Made by a program: the position numbers and the translations under genes. Below are positions 1 through 9,077 of a DNA stretch of 64,000 nucleotides, piece after piece. The notes beneath the pieces were generated by a model that saw nothing but the letters and a program-made list of their open reading frames with translations, was not told the DNA's origin and did no database searches. The stretch comes from Prevotella sp. UBA4217. Lineage in GTDB: Bacteria > Bacteroidota > Bacteroidia > Bacteroidales > Bacteroidaceae. The stretch covers positions 99,352-163,351 of the forward strand of contig DFTH01000005.1 of NCBI GenBank assembly GCA_002379425.1, in the 5' to 3' direction. Each line of letters begins with the position of its first letter. Position 1 is the first letter of the stretch.

Positions 1-4
1 ATAA

Positions 5-75
5 TCGCGCGCGGGCGCGAGAGTTGTCTTATCCACTTTTTATGTGTCCCACGTGTTTTTGGCTTAAGACAACTA
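5..75. repeat. Dispersed palindromic element, copy 1 (short form)
   Basis: Inverted arms AGTTGTCTTA (22-31) and TAAGACAACT (65-74) enclose a GTGTCCCACGTG core and are followed on the outside by an alternating GC tract (5-20). Read on the minus strand this matches the copies at 31936-32050 and 63841-63972 but lacks most of their middle, apparently by collapse between the inner GTGTCCC/GGGACAC repeats. The inner end abuts the TAG stop of the neighbouring GH43 gene. Confidence 0.7.
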
Positions 76-2184
76 CTACTCCTCCCAACGGAACACGGCA
101 CCGTTGCGGCGGGCCGGGTCAGCCCCAGGGAAGTCCATCGAATAGGGACTGCCCGTGGTGGGACTCTTGCCGATATACTTATGCGTGCGCAGGGACATGA
201 GCATGAACTCGTGGTTCAGGTAGTCTTGCCAGAGGAACACCTCGGCCTTCGACGCGTCGGTAGTAAACCTGACATCACCAGCGATGCCAAAGCCTGCTAC
301 GAAAAGATAGCGTCCGTCCTCACACTGAAGTGACACCTTGCCCTGTCCTTTGTCGATCAGGCGGAAGCGCGTCAGGTCGCCCGAAGCCTCCGCATTCTGA
401 TCCGACGAGGGTGCTGGCCGGAAGTCATCGGTGTCGTGCAGCAGGCCGTGCTTCAGGGCGATGGCCGGCTTACCGGTAGCGAGGTTGATGATGCGGAAGG
501 TCTTGCCGTAGGGGATATTCTTGCTACGGTCGGCCATCGGCTCCTCGACGGTGAAATTGTCAAACTCGGCATAGCCGCCGTTCTTGCCGTTCTTGTTGAA
601 GGCAAAGAGGGCATGACGTGAACCCTGGAAGGAGATGAGTTGGTAGGAGAGTTTCATCTCGTCGCCCACCTGCTGATAGGTCTTGCCGTCGAGCGAGAAC
701 TCATAGTAGGCACGGTCGTTGTCGTAGTCGCCCACCATGCGTAGCCACAGTTTCCCGTCGGCTATAGCGACGGGTGCGTCGATGGTATCGTTATCCGCCT
801 GCTCGAAGCAGCGCAGCGTCAACTGCCTGCCGTCCTTCACGACACCGATCCAGGAGCAGGGCACATTGATGTTACCCAGTCCGGCCACGTCGCCGTCCTT
901 CATGCCCTTGGTATAGAGTTCGACGGTGGCGATGCTCTGCGGACCGATGACGCGCTGGGTGAGCGTGTTGCGGGCCCACATCAGTTGTTCGGCAGGCATG
1001 GTCTGCAGGCGCAGGCGTCCGTTCTTCAGGCTCCACTGGCTGTCGTCGGGGTTGTGGTTCCACTGCCAGACACGGCCGAGGGCCTTGCCGTCGAAGTTCT
1101 CGGAGCGATGGTAGGGGGCACTAGGATGACTAGGGGAACTAGGAATACTAGGCTTAAACCACGTGCGGGGTGCACGGCCGAGGTTACCCTCGAGTCCGAG
1201 CATGGGCCAGCCGTCTTTCCAGGTGATGGGAGCGAGGGTGACAGTGCGGCCGATGGAGTGGAAGTCCATCATCAGCAGTGCCCACCACTGACCGCTCTGG
1301 TCCTCCACGATGCCTCCCTGGTGGATGTTCGTACAGGCGGTGGCGTCCTTATCGACCTCGGGGATGCCGAACTTCGTGCCGTCGTGTCCGATACGGTACT
1401 GCTCACCCTCGGGCACCTGTGTCAGCGAGGCGGCGTGGTAGCCGAAGGTCTCGTCGGCAGTGATGGTGATGGTCTCGTAGGGTCCCCAGATACTCTTCGA
1501 GCGCGAACAGAGGGTGCGCCCGTTGGGACGGTAGTCGGTGGAGATGAGATAGTACATCCCGTTGATCTTATAGATATGATGGCCCTCGCCCACGGCGTTG
1601 CCCTCGGGGATGATGGTACGCTCCGTCTCCTCGATGGGTCCGCTCATATCGGGCTTCAGTTCCGTACACTTCACTTCACCATAGCCGTGGATGGCATAGA
1701 TCTTGCCATCGTCGTCGAAGAGCACGGAGAGGTCGTAGATGCGTCCCTGCATGTTATGGTGCTTCCACGGGCCACGGATGTCCTTCGAGGTATAGCACTG
1801 CAGGCCCTTGCCGTTGATGTTGGTGAACACATAGAACTGACCATTGGCATAGCGGATGGCTGGTGCCCACACGCCCTGACCGTAGATCTCCTTGTGATTC
1901 TTCAGCGAGAAGGCATCGTCAGGGAAGTCAAAGCGGTCGAAGCAGTAGGAGATGTTCTCCCAGTTCACGAGGTCCTTGGAGTGGAGGATCACCAGTCCGG
2001 GCACGGTGTGCATCGTGGTGCCAGCGAGGTAATAGTCGTCGCCCACGCGGAGGATGTCGGGATCAGAGAACTCATCATAGAAAAGCGGGTTGGTAAAGGT
2101 ACCGTTGCCGTTATCGGCCGTCCAGGACTGGGCAGAGGTCGTCAGACTTGCCAGGACGAAGAGGGACAGTAGTAGTTGTTTCAT
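76..2184 (-). CDS. Glycoside hydrolase family 43 protein (beta-xylosidase/arabinofuranosidase type)
   Basis: Secreted GH43 enzyme of 702 residues, predicted to remove xylose or arabinose units from plant cell-wall glycans. A signal peptide (1-18) precedes the five-bladed propeller (about 30-345), with the SDPD motif near residue 41 carrying the presumed catalytic base and GEGHH near 199 the presumed acid. A beta-sandwich domain follows (about 365-550), usual for GH43 xylosidases, then an extra C-terminal domain (about 555-702) rich in repeats such as GRYLFVAG that resembles a beta-trefoil or fascin-like carbohydrate-binding fold. It is divergent from the next GH43 gene. The exact substrate cannot be read from sequence. 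Confidence 0.9.
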   Translation of the reverse strand: MKQLLLSLFVLASLTTSAQSWTADNGNGTFTNPLFYDEFSDPDILRVGDDYYLAGTTMHTVPGLVILHSKDLVNWENISYCFDRFDFPDDAFSLKNHKEIYGQGVWAPAIRYANGQFYVFTNINGKGLQCYTSKDIRGPWKHHNMQGRIYDLSVLFDDDGKIYAIHGYGEVKCTELKPDMSGPIEETERTIIPEGNAVGEGHHIYKINGMYYLISTDYRPNGRTLCSRSKSIWGPYETITITADETFGYHAASLTQVPEGEQYRIGHDGTKFGIPEVDKDATACTNIHQGGIVEDQSGQWWALLMMDFHSIGRTVTLAPITWKDGWPMLGLEGNLGRAPRTWFKPSIPSSPSHPSAPYHRSENFDGKALGRVWQWNHNPDDSQWSLKNGRLRLQTMPAEQLMWARNTLTQRVIGPQSIATVELYTKGMKDGDVAGLGNINVPCSWIGVVKDGRQLTLRCFEQADNDTIDAPVAIADGKLWLRMVGDYDNDRAYYEFSLDGKTYQQVGDEMKLSYQLISFQGSRHALFAFNKNGKNGGYAEFDNFTVEEPMADRSKNIPYGKTFRIINLATGKPAIALKHGLLHDTDDFRPAPSSDQNAEASGDLTRFRLIDKGQGKVSLQCEDGRYLFVAGFGIAGDVRFTTDASKAEVFLWQDYLNHEFMLMSLRTHKYIGKSPTTGSPYSMDFPGADPARRNGAVFRWEE

Positions 2185-2218
2185 TCTTTAATTATTATAG
2201 TAGTTTCCAATATGGTTG

Positions 2219-2226
2219 CAAAGATA
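2219..2226 (-). promoter_or_regulatory. Minus-strand -7 box for the 702-aa GH43 gene
   Basis: CAAAGATA on the plus strand reads TATCTTTG on the minus strand, matching the Bacteroidota TAnnTTTG box, 34 bases before the ATG. Confidence 0.6.
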
Positions 2227-2245
2227 CACAATTTCCTTTAAAAAT

Positions 2246-2277
2246 TTTGCCGGATTCAGAAATAATCTGTATATTTG
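2246..2277 (+). promoter_or_regulatory. Promoter of the 595-aa GH43 gene
   Basis: TTTG (2246-2249), 20 bases, TATATTTG (2270-2277): a complete Bacteroidota promoter, 31 bases before the ATG at 2309. Confidence 0.7.
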
Positions 2278-2308
2278 CACTCTAATATAACTAAATTCTA
2301 CATTTGTG

Positions 2309-4096
2309 ATGAAAAAATATCTATTCCTGCTATTGTCAGCAGTACTCCCCATGGCTGCTGCAGCCTATTCGCTGACCCGCGTGAGCGTGCATGATCCCAG
2401 CATCGTGTGGGATCCCAACTCCCAGACCTATTATATCTTTGGCTCGCACCGCGCCTCAGCCAAGTCGGCAGACCTCATGAACTGGACGGCCTTCACCGCT
2501 CCCTGGCAAACGGCCACAAGCAATAACGCCGATCCTAACGTGGCCTATACCTCACCTGAGGTGACGAAGGTGAAGAAGGGCGGCAAGGAATACGACTACA
2601 ACTTTGACGCCGTCAAGTGGTCGGCACGCGGTGGTACACAAGGTGGTGCCAAGTACGACGTTTCGGGCAACCAGTGGGCACCCGACGTGATCTGGAACAA
2701 GGCGATGAACAAGTGGTGCATGTATATGAGCATCAATGGCGACAACTGGTATTCGAGCATCGTCCTGCTGACTGCCGACAACATCGAAGGCCCCTACCGC
2801 TATCAGGCACCCGTCGTCATCAGCGGCTTCCATACCGGCGATGCCTATAAGGACACCGACCTGGAGATCGTACTTGGTGAGCAGAGCACACTGCCCAGCC
2901 GCTATGTCCTGAAGGGAACGCTAATACCAGGCAACTGGGGCGAGCGCTACCCCAACTGTATCGACCCCTGTGTGTTCTACGACGAGGACGGCAAACTATG
3001 GATGTCGTACGGCTCGTGGAGCGGCGGTATCTGGATGCTGGAACTCGACGAGAATACCGGTCTGCGCGACTATGACGTGGAATATGAACTGACAGGTACA
3101 GGCAACAATATCACTGTCGATCCTTATTACGGCAAGAAAATCGCCGGTGGCAACTATGTCTCTGGCGAGGCCTCCTATATCGAGTATATCGGTGGCTACT
3201 ACTTCCTCTTCATGACCTACGGCGGCCTGGCAGCAGGTGGTGTGGCAGGCGACTATAACAACGGCGGCTACCAGATGCGCGTGTTCCGCTCCGAGAAGCC
3301 CGACGGTCCATACGTTGACACCAACGCGACAGATGCCGTCTTCAGCAATTACAGGCTGAACTTCGGTCCTGATGCCAACGACAACCGTGGCGTGAACATC
3401 TTCGGAGCCTATACCACCTGGGGCAATCAGGCCAAGGGCAATAATGGCGAGCGCTCTCAGGGTCACAACTCCATCATTGCCGCAGAGGACGGACGCACCT
3501 ATCTGGTCTATCACACCCGTTTCCAGAACCGTGGCGAGGAGCATCAGGTACGTGTCCACCAGGTGTTCCAGAACGAGGACGGCTGGCTGGTGGCTGCCCC
3601 ATTTGAATACACAGGCGAAGAGGTGAAGAGTGCCGATATCGCCACCACCCAGCAGATTGCTACACAGTATATAGCAGGCGACTACCAACTGCTGGTGCAT
3701 CCCTATAAACTCAACCACACCAAGAAAGAGGCTGCCAAGCCCGTGGAGGTGAAACTGAATGCCGACGGCACCATCAGCGGTGAGCAGACAGGCACCTGGA
3801 GCATCCAGGAAGGCACGTCGTATATCACCATCAAACTGGGCAGTACGGAGTACAAAGGCGTGATGGTGGAGCAGACGATGGAGCCAAAGGATGACAAGGT
3901 AGCGGCATTCACCGCCCTGGCCAGCAACGGTGTCACCGTATGGGGCTACTGCACCAATCCTGCCACAGCCATCCAGAGCATCAAGGCTACCCAGATGGAT
4001 CAGGATGCTATCTACGACCTGCAAGGCCGCCGCATCACGACGCCTCAGCGCAAGGGCATCTATATCCAGAACGGCAAGAAATTCGTCGTCAGATAA
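2309..4096 (+). CDS. GH43 endo-arabinanase-type enzyme with C-terminal secretion tail
   Basis: Predicted secreted GH43 enzyme acting on arabinan or related glycans. The ATG at 2309 is preferred over the in-frame GTG at 2306. After a signal peptide (1-18) the propeller begins with VHDPSIV (Asp 29 the likely base) and contains SGEASYIEYIGGYY with the likely acid Glu. A C-terminal beta-rich domain follows (about 430-560). The protein ends in IYDLQGRR...KGIYIQNGKK, the pattern of a short type IX secretion C-terminal signal; PorU and PorV of that system are encoded at 46389-51140. The sensor kinase gene follows after 36 bases and may be co-transcribed. Substrate specificity is inferred from family only. 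Confidence 0.88.
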   Translation: MKKYLFLLLSAVLPMAAAAYSLTRVSVHDPSIVWDPNSQTYYIFGSHRASAKSADLMNWTAFTAPWQTATSNNADPNVAYTSPEVTKVKKGGKEYDYNFDAVKWSARGGTQGGAKYDVSGNQWAPDVIWNKAMNKWCMYMSINGDNWYSSIVLLTADNIEGPYRYQAPVVISGFHTGDAYKDTDLEIVLGEQSTLPSRYVLKGTLIPGNWGERYPNCIDPCVFYDEDGKLWMSYGSWSGGIWMLELDENTGLRDYDVEYELTGTGNNITVDPYYGKKIAGGNYVSGEASYIEYIGGYYFLFMTYGGLAAGGVAGDYNNGGYQMRVFRSEKPDGPYVDTNATDAVFSNYRLNFGPDANDNRGVNIFGAYTTWGNQAKGNNGERSQGHNSIIAAEDGRTYLVYHTRFQNRGEEHQVRVHQVFQNEDGWLVAAPFEYTGEEVKSADIATTQQIATQYIAGDYQLLVHPYKLNHTKKEAAKPVEVKLNADGTISGEQTGTWSIQEGTSYITIKLGSTEYKGVMVEQTMEPKDDKVAAFTALASNGVTVWGYCTNPATAIQSIKATQMDQDAIYDLQGRRITTPQRKGIYIQNGKKFVVR

Positions 4097-4132
4097 CATT
4101 TCAGCGGTCTTTTTGCCAAAAATAATGCCCAC

Positions 4133-5986
4133 ATGGGTAAGATCCAACTCCTTGTCACTATCCTGTTGCTGACAGCAGGCAGCGGGATAGTGGAAGGTCA
4201 TGCTACGAAGCAGGGCGACGCCCTCTACGAGCGGTTTGTGAACTACGGGCTGCGCTCGCAGACCGACAGTATCTATGCCGGGAAAGACAAGGCACTGGCC
4301 TACTTTGCCGACCACCATCAGTGGGAGTACTACTACTATGTGGCCAACCTCGCCATCCAGATGAAGGTGCTGCGCGAGGACCAGCCGATGGCAGGACTGC
4401 GCGAGTGCCGCGAACTCTACAATTTTGCCATCGGCCATCACCACGACTACGGCCGGGCCTCGGTGCTGGCACAGATGGGATGGCTCTACGGCTATATCGG
4501 CGACCATGCCGAGGCAGCCGCACAGTTGAAGGAGAGTCTCGGGGAACTGCGGCGCCACAAGCCGACGCTCGCCATCCTGGGCATCTACTATATCTACGCC
4601 TATATGCTGGAACTGACGCATGACTACGATGAGGAACTACGGGTCGTGGAAGAAGGCAAGCAACTGTGGACACGGCTGTCGGGCGACATCGACACAACCT
4701 CGCTGGCGTATCGTACCGTACACGACAACCTGCTGAACGTGGAGACCCTGATGGAGGTGCGACGCGGCAATCTCGACAAGGCCAGCATACTGGTGGCGCG
4801 GCTGGAGCACAAACTGGCCACGAACAACGAGATGACGCGCTACGAGGCCCTTCGGGCCATCGCCGAATACTACCTGGCACGGAAGGACTACGAGAAGGCA
4901 CTGGCCGTGACCGACGAGATGCGGCAGATGAGCGGCACCCTGAACTCGGGCCTGCGCTGGGGACTGAACCTGCTGCGCACGGAGATCATCCGCAACCTGG
5001 GCCGGAGCGACGAGGCCTATGACACACTGCGGCAGATGATGGAGCGGCGCAACTCATCCTCTGTCAGTCAGTTGCGCCGGCAACTCAGCGAGATGGACTC
5101 CCAGTATCAACTCGACGCCATGCGCATACAGGAGCAGAAGAACCACTTCTGGTATGCCGTGAGCGTGTCGCTGCTGATTATCATCGGCCTGCTCGTCTTC
5201 GCCTATTTCCGCCAGCGAGCCGCCAGACTGCTGGCACGCAAGAACGAGGAACTGGCCGCTGCCCTGGAGCATGCCCAGGAGTCGGACCGCATGAAGACAG
5301 CCTTCGTGCAGCATATCAGCCACGAGATACGCACACCGCTCAACATCATCACCGGCTTTGCACAGGTGATCAGCAATCCCGACTACGAGGTGTCGGAAGA
5401 AGACCGCAACCGTATGCTTGCCGATATCGGGCATAACACGGAGGAAATCACCAACTTCGTGAATGAACTGCTGGAACTGTCGGAGAGTGAGAGCCAGAGC
5501 CAGTATGCGAAGGACGACGATGTGGATGTGGCGGCATTATGCCGCTCTGTTGTCGCCGACTACGAGCAGCAGAACGCAGGGCATCTGCAGATCTCCGTTG
5601 AGAGCAGTCTGCCCGAGGGGGTCACCATCCGCAGCAACGCCAATGCCCTCAGTAAGATCCTCGCCCGGCTAATGAGCAATGCCCTCAAGTTCACCGAGCA
5701 GGGCCGTGTGACCGTCAGACTGTATGAAGCCGGCGGGCTGCTGAAGATCGAGGTGGAGGATACGGGTATAGGAATACCGCCCGAACATCAGGAGAAGATA
5801 TTCGAGCGGTTCTATAAGGTAGATACATTCAAGCAGGGTATCGGGCTTGGCCTGACAGTAGCCCGCCGCGCGACAGAGTTGCTTGGCGGCACGCTCACCC
5901 TCGACGGCAACTATACCGCAGGTGCCCGTTTCGTCGTCACCCTTACTGATCCTTCAGCACAGGCCAGCCGTCGGGCGTCCAACTGA
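4133..5986 (+). CDS. Membrane sensor histidine kinase with TPR-type sensor region
   Basis: Inner-membrane sensor kinase of 617 residues. A signal-like N-terminus precedes a periplasmic all-helical, TPR-like region (about 30-330), one membrane segment (about 339-359), a coiled linker, a HisKA domain with the phosphorylated His in SHEIRTPLN (about 397), and a HATPase domain with N, G1 (DTGIGIP) and G2 (GIGLGL) boxes. No receiver domain or response regulator gene is nearby, so its partner is unknown. It starts 36 bases after a GH43 gene, suggesting a shared transcript and a role in sensing growth on that glycan (inference). Its last 44 bases overlap the 3' end of the convergent GH43 gene. Confidence 0.9.
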   Translation: MGKIQLLVTILLLTAGSGIVEGHATKQGDALYERFVNYGLRSQTDSIYAGKDKALAYFADHHQWEYYYYVANLAIQMKVLREDQPMAGLRECRELYNFAIGHHHDYGRASVLAQMGWLYGYIGDHAEAAAQLKESLGELRRHKPTLAILGIYYIYAYMLELTHDYDEELRVVEEGKQLWTRLSGDIDTTSLAYRTVHDNLLNVETLMEVRRGNLDKASILVARLEHKLATNNEMTRYEALRAIAEYYLARKDYEKALAVTDEMRQMSGTLNSGLRWGLNLLRTEIIRNLGRSDEAYDTLRQMMERRNSSSVSQLRRQLSEMDSQYQLDAMRIQEQKNHFWYAVSVSLLIIIGLLVFAYFRQRAARLLARKNEELAAALEHAQESDRMKTAFVQHISHEIRTPLNIITGFAQVISNPDYEVSEEDRNRMLADIGHNTEEITNFVNELLELSESESQSQYAKDDDVDVAALCRSVVADYEQQNAGHLQISVESSLPEGVTIRSNANALSKILARLMSNALKFTEQGRVTVRLYEAGGLLKIEVEDTGIGIPPEHQEKIFERFYKVDTFKQGIGLGLTVARRATELLGGTLTLDGNYTAGARFVVTLTDPSAQASRRASN

Positions 5987-6995
5987 TGGGGCGCTGGATG
6001 AGGATGGAGGCACCCTCGTGGGCAATGCTATAGCCGTGGCAGATAAAGATGTCCTGCCCGTCCATCGTATAGGCCGCACAGTGTCCGGCAGCCTCGAAGG
6101 CTTTCTTGTCGCCCTCTAAGAACAGTTTCCCACCACCATAGCGCATGTCGATACCGGCAGGGTCGAGATACGGGCCATCCACCGTCTTCGAGCGTCCGAC
6201 TGCCACGCGGTAGTTACTCTTAGAGCCCTGGCAGCAGTAGTCCCAGGAGACGAAGAGGTAGTACCAGCCGTCGTGCTTGAAGATAAACGGCGCCTCAATC
6301 GCATTTGGCCCGGCAAAGTCGGATGTCGGGTTCTTCGGAGGATTGGGATTGATGGGCAGGGCTGCCTTGGCTTCCTTGTTATTCAGGTTATAGCGGCGGG
6401 CAATCGTACGGGGCTTCTCGCCCTTGGCCACGTGCATCGTCGTGTCGAGACGGATCAGTTGGATACCGTCCCAGAACGATCCCCACACCATCCACGGCTG
6501 GTCGTTGTCATCGATGACGAAGTTCGGGTCGATGGCGTTCCAGTTGTCACGCCCTTCGCGGGAAGTCACGATGCTGCCCTCGTCCTCCCACACGGGGAAG
6601 TTGAGTGAGTGGTTCGAGAGCAGGCCGATGGTTGAGCCGTTCTTGCCGAAGGTGGAGCAACTATAGGCGAGCCACCACTTGCCGCGGTACTTGATCACGT
6701 CGGGTGCCCACACATGCAGTCGGAAGCCGGGCACGGAGTCCATCGTCCATTTAGGGATGACGCTCATCACGGGCTCAGCCTTCACCGTCCAGGTCTTGCG
6801 ATCCTTCGACGTGATATGCTGGATGCCCAAGCCGGTGCAGAAGAGATGATAGGTACTATCCTCGTATGCCATCACCGGGTCGTGGACCATCGGTGTGTCC
6901 GTCTGGAAATCAGTATGTCGCAGGTGGTGCTGTGCTGCCGCTGGCATAGAGACAACGAGGGCTAGCAGCGACCACATAAGAGTTTTCGCTTTCAT
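5943..6995 (-). CDS. GH43 arabinan-active enzyme (arabinosidase type)
   Basis: Compact, single-domain secreted GH43 protein (350 residues), the size of endo- or exo-arabinanases. Signal peptide 1-21; VHDPV places the catalytic base near Asp 39; IDPNF and IEAPFIF provide the other two expected acidic positions. It is the last gene of the minus-strand susC-susD-lipoprotein operon, from which it is separated by a strong hairpin terminator (7027-7054), so expression may be reduced relative to the upstream genes. With the other two GH43 enzymes it suggests the locus targets arabinan or arabinoxylan side chains. Confidence 0.88.
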   Translation of the reverse strand: MKAKTLMWSLLALVVSMPAAAQHHLRHTDFQTDTPMVHDPVMAYEDSTYHLFCTGLGIQHITSKDRKTWTVKAEPVMSVIPKWTMDSVPGFRLHVWAPDVIKYRGKWWLAYSCSTFGKNGSTIGLLSNHSLNFPVWEDEGSIVTSREGRDNWNAIDPNFVIDDNDQPWMVWGSFWDGIQLIRLDTTMHVAKGEKPRTIARRYNLNNKEAKAALPINPNPPKNPTSDFAGPNAIEAPFIFKHDGWYYLFVSWDYCCQGSKSNYRVAVGRSKTVDGPYLDPAGIDMRYGGGKLFLEGDKKAFEAAGHCAAYTMDGQDIFICHGYSIAHEGASILIQRPISWTPDGWPVLKDQ

Positions 6996-7026
6996 TGGAT
7001 TGTCAATTAAAAAAAGTAAAAGAAAA

Positions 7027-7054
7027 GGGGGCGGGCTTCACGAAGTCCGCCCCC
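7027..7054 (-). terminator. Intercistronic rho-independent terminator
   Basis: A 28-base near-perfect palindrome (GGGGGCGG, CTTC/GAAG, CCGCCCCC) followed on the minus strand by a T-rich tract. It lies after the glycan-binding lipoprotein and before the last GH43 gene, with only 31 bases left before that ATG and no promoter box in them. Confidence 0.85.
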
Positions 7055-7095
7055 AGGTTGATTAACTAATCATGTGGAATATATACTATCGAAAA

Positions 7096-9036
7096 TTATT
7101 CGAACACGAGATAACTGCTGTCAACAGTGAAACGGAAGTAGAGATCATCAGGATCAATAGTATTGATACCAATATAATCCTGAGTATAATCAACACCGTT
7201 TGTACCATGCATCAGCACCTTGACGTCTGCAGTGCCATCGCCATTGTTTACAATCTGGGCTGTACACTTAGCACCATTCATTGCATCACGCCAGACGGCC
7301 CATGCCTCATCGTCAGGCTGACCACCAGTTGCCGTACATGCGGCATAACCGTCACCCCAACCATAGTTGTCGGCACGAACGACTGCATACTCTTTAGCAA
7401 CATCAGCACCATTGAGAACAATCACAAAGTTATTCCAGTTGCTAACACCAGAAGAGTAGTTGGTGAAGTTGACAGTACATACCTGATGAGCCCTTACCTT
7501 GACATTTGCTGTATGAGCCGACCACCAGGCAGCAGTGCAGTCAGGAGTTCCAAGTTCTGTGTCAAATACCAAATGGCAAGCATCCACAGTGAAGCGGAAG
7601 TACATATTATCCGGGTCAATAGTGTTGATACCATTGTACTCCTGAACATATTCTACACCATCAGTACCATGCATGACTGCCTTGATATCAGCCGTGCCAT
7701 CACCATTATTCGTGATGTAAGCGGTCACCTTGGCACCATTCATTGCACTACGCCATGCAGCCCATGCATCATCATTAGGCTGACCACCGACTGGTTTACA
7801 TGCGGCATAACCATCACCCCAACCGTAGTTGTCGGCACGAACGACTGCATACTCTTTAGCAACATCAGCACCATTGAGAACAATCACAAAGTTATTCCAG
7901 TTGTTCTCTCCAGTGGTATAATTGGTGAAGTTCACAACCTTAGTCTCCTTTGGTTCTACCTTAATATTGTCAGTATGAGCAGACCACCATGCAGAAGAGT
8001 TATCTTCGGCACCAAGGACAACCGGGTTAGGAACAACAACGGTCTGAGTAAATGCTGAGAGTTCATAAACCACGCTAAATGTCTTGATTGCAACAACAGG
8101 CTTAGCACAGTTCTCACCTCTGAAGGTCTTATTATACACTGCTACCAATGTCTTCTGGCCTACCTCATCCATATTTGGAATAGCCTCAAATACAAGGTTC
8201 TCTGCTGTAACAGTCTTAGATACACCATCCTCAAAAGCAACATAGCCCGTCACATTTGCCATTGCATCCTCAAGCGATGTGCCTACAAGTACTTCACTTG
8301 GTACACCTGACAGTTCTAATGACAACGGCTGATGTTCAGCATTCTCATCAAAGGCATCAATATTAGTTGTCCAGAAGTCAATATAAGAACCTTCAACACA
8401 AATGAAGCAACGAATATTCGTGTTAGTTGCATCGGCATTGAGGTTTGGAAGTTCGGCCGTCTGGGTATAGGTCTTCTTCACAGTACCATTGTCCATTGTA
8501 ACAATCAGGCCACCTCCAGAACGGTCAACAGTTAAGTGAACCATGCCACCGAGTTTTCCAATGCCAGGGTCGGTATCTGTCTCAAAAGTAAGATTGCTCT
8601 GAACTAAACTACGATCGATGTGATCACCCCACTCGGAGTTGCCGCTTGGCTGGTTGTCATAACGGATGGCACCATACTCTTTATAAGTACGTCCACCACG
8701 CTCTGCATCACTACAGATAATCAGTGCAAAGTTCTTGTACGTATTCGAAGCATCAGGATTGATATGCAGGTCAAATGTTGCATCCCATATTTCACCTGCT
8801 GGAATGACATAGTATTTGGAGAAGTCTGCCCACCAACCAGATGAGAAATCTGTTTGGCCAAATGTGTACAAAGGTCCAACCTCTCCAGCCTTGGCTTCGG
8901 CAATTGAATCGACTTTCGCTGAGAGCCAGTCGGGGGAGCCCACTGTATAAAGGTCTGCTCCCTCACAACTCGTCATAAGCATGAGACCAAGGGCTGCAGA
9001 ACAGAAGGCTGTTGCTAATTTATTGAGATATTTCAT
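7096..9036 (-). CDS. Surface glycan-binding lipoprotein with three repeated modules
   Basis: Outer-surface lipoprotein (646 residues from the ATG at 9036) in the SusE/SusF position after susD. The lipobox ends LMTSC. Three copies of a roughly 150-residue module are visible: a divergent first copy (SSGWWADFSKYYVIP to SYIDFW), an Ig-like spacer, then two near-identical copies beginning AWWSAHT and sharing WNNFVIVLNGADVAKEYAV and ADNYGWGDGYAAC. The paired Trp and repeated architecture suggest carbohydrate binding, but the family was not recognised. Copies 2 and 3 share 78 identical bases, so they duplicated or were converted recently. An upstream TTG at 9054 is in frame but less likely as start. 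Confidence 0.8.
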   Translation of the reverse strand: MKYLNKLATAFCSAALGLMLMTSCEGADLYTVGSPDWLSAKVDSIAEAKAGEVGPLYTFGQTDFSSGWWADFSKYYVIPAGEIWDATFDLHINPDASNTYKNFALIICSDAERGGRTYKEYGAIRYDNQPSGNSEWGDHIDRSLVQSNLTFETDTDPGIGKLGGMVHLTVDRSGGGLIVTMDNGTVKKTYTQTAELPNLNADATNTNIRCFICVEGSYIDFWTTNIDAFDENAEHQPLSLELSGVPSEVLVGTSLEDAMANVTGYVAFEDGVSKTVTAENLVFEAIPNMDEVGQKTLVAVYNKTFRGENCAKPVVAIKTFSVVYELSAFTQTVVVPNPVVLGAEDNSSAWWSAHTDNIKVEPKETKVVNFTNYTTGENNWNNFVIVLNGADVAKEYAVVRADNYGWGDGYAACKPVGGQPNDDAWAAWRSAMNGAKVTAYITNNGDGTADIKAVMHGTDGVEYVQEYNGINTIDPDNMYFRFTVDACHLVFDTELGTPDCTAAWWSAHTANVKVRAHQVCTVNFTNYSSGVSNWNNFVIVLNGADVAKEYAVVRADNYGWGDGYAACTATGGQPDDEAWAVWRDAMNGAKCTAQIVNNGDGTADVKVLMHGTNGVDYTQDYIGINTIDPDDLYFRFTVDSSYLVFE

Positions 9037-9077
9037 AATCTTTTCTATTTTCAATTTGTCAATTTTTCAATTCTCTC

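Noticed and set aside
985..2172. 395-residue ORF opposite the first GH43 gene
   Set aside because: It mirrors the GH43 gene, starts without signal or domain and has the composition of an antisense frame.
2996..4621. 541-residue minus-strand ORF
   Set aside because: Antisense to the GH43 and kinase genes, no recognisable domain, and spans two real genes.
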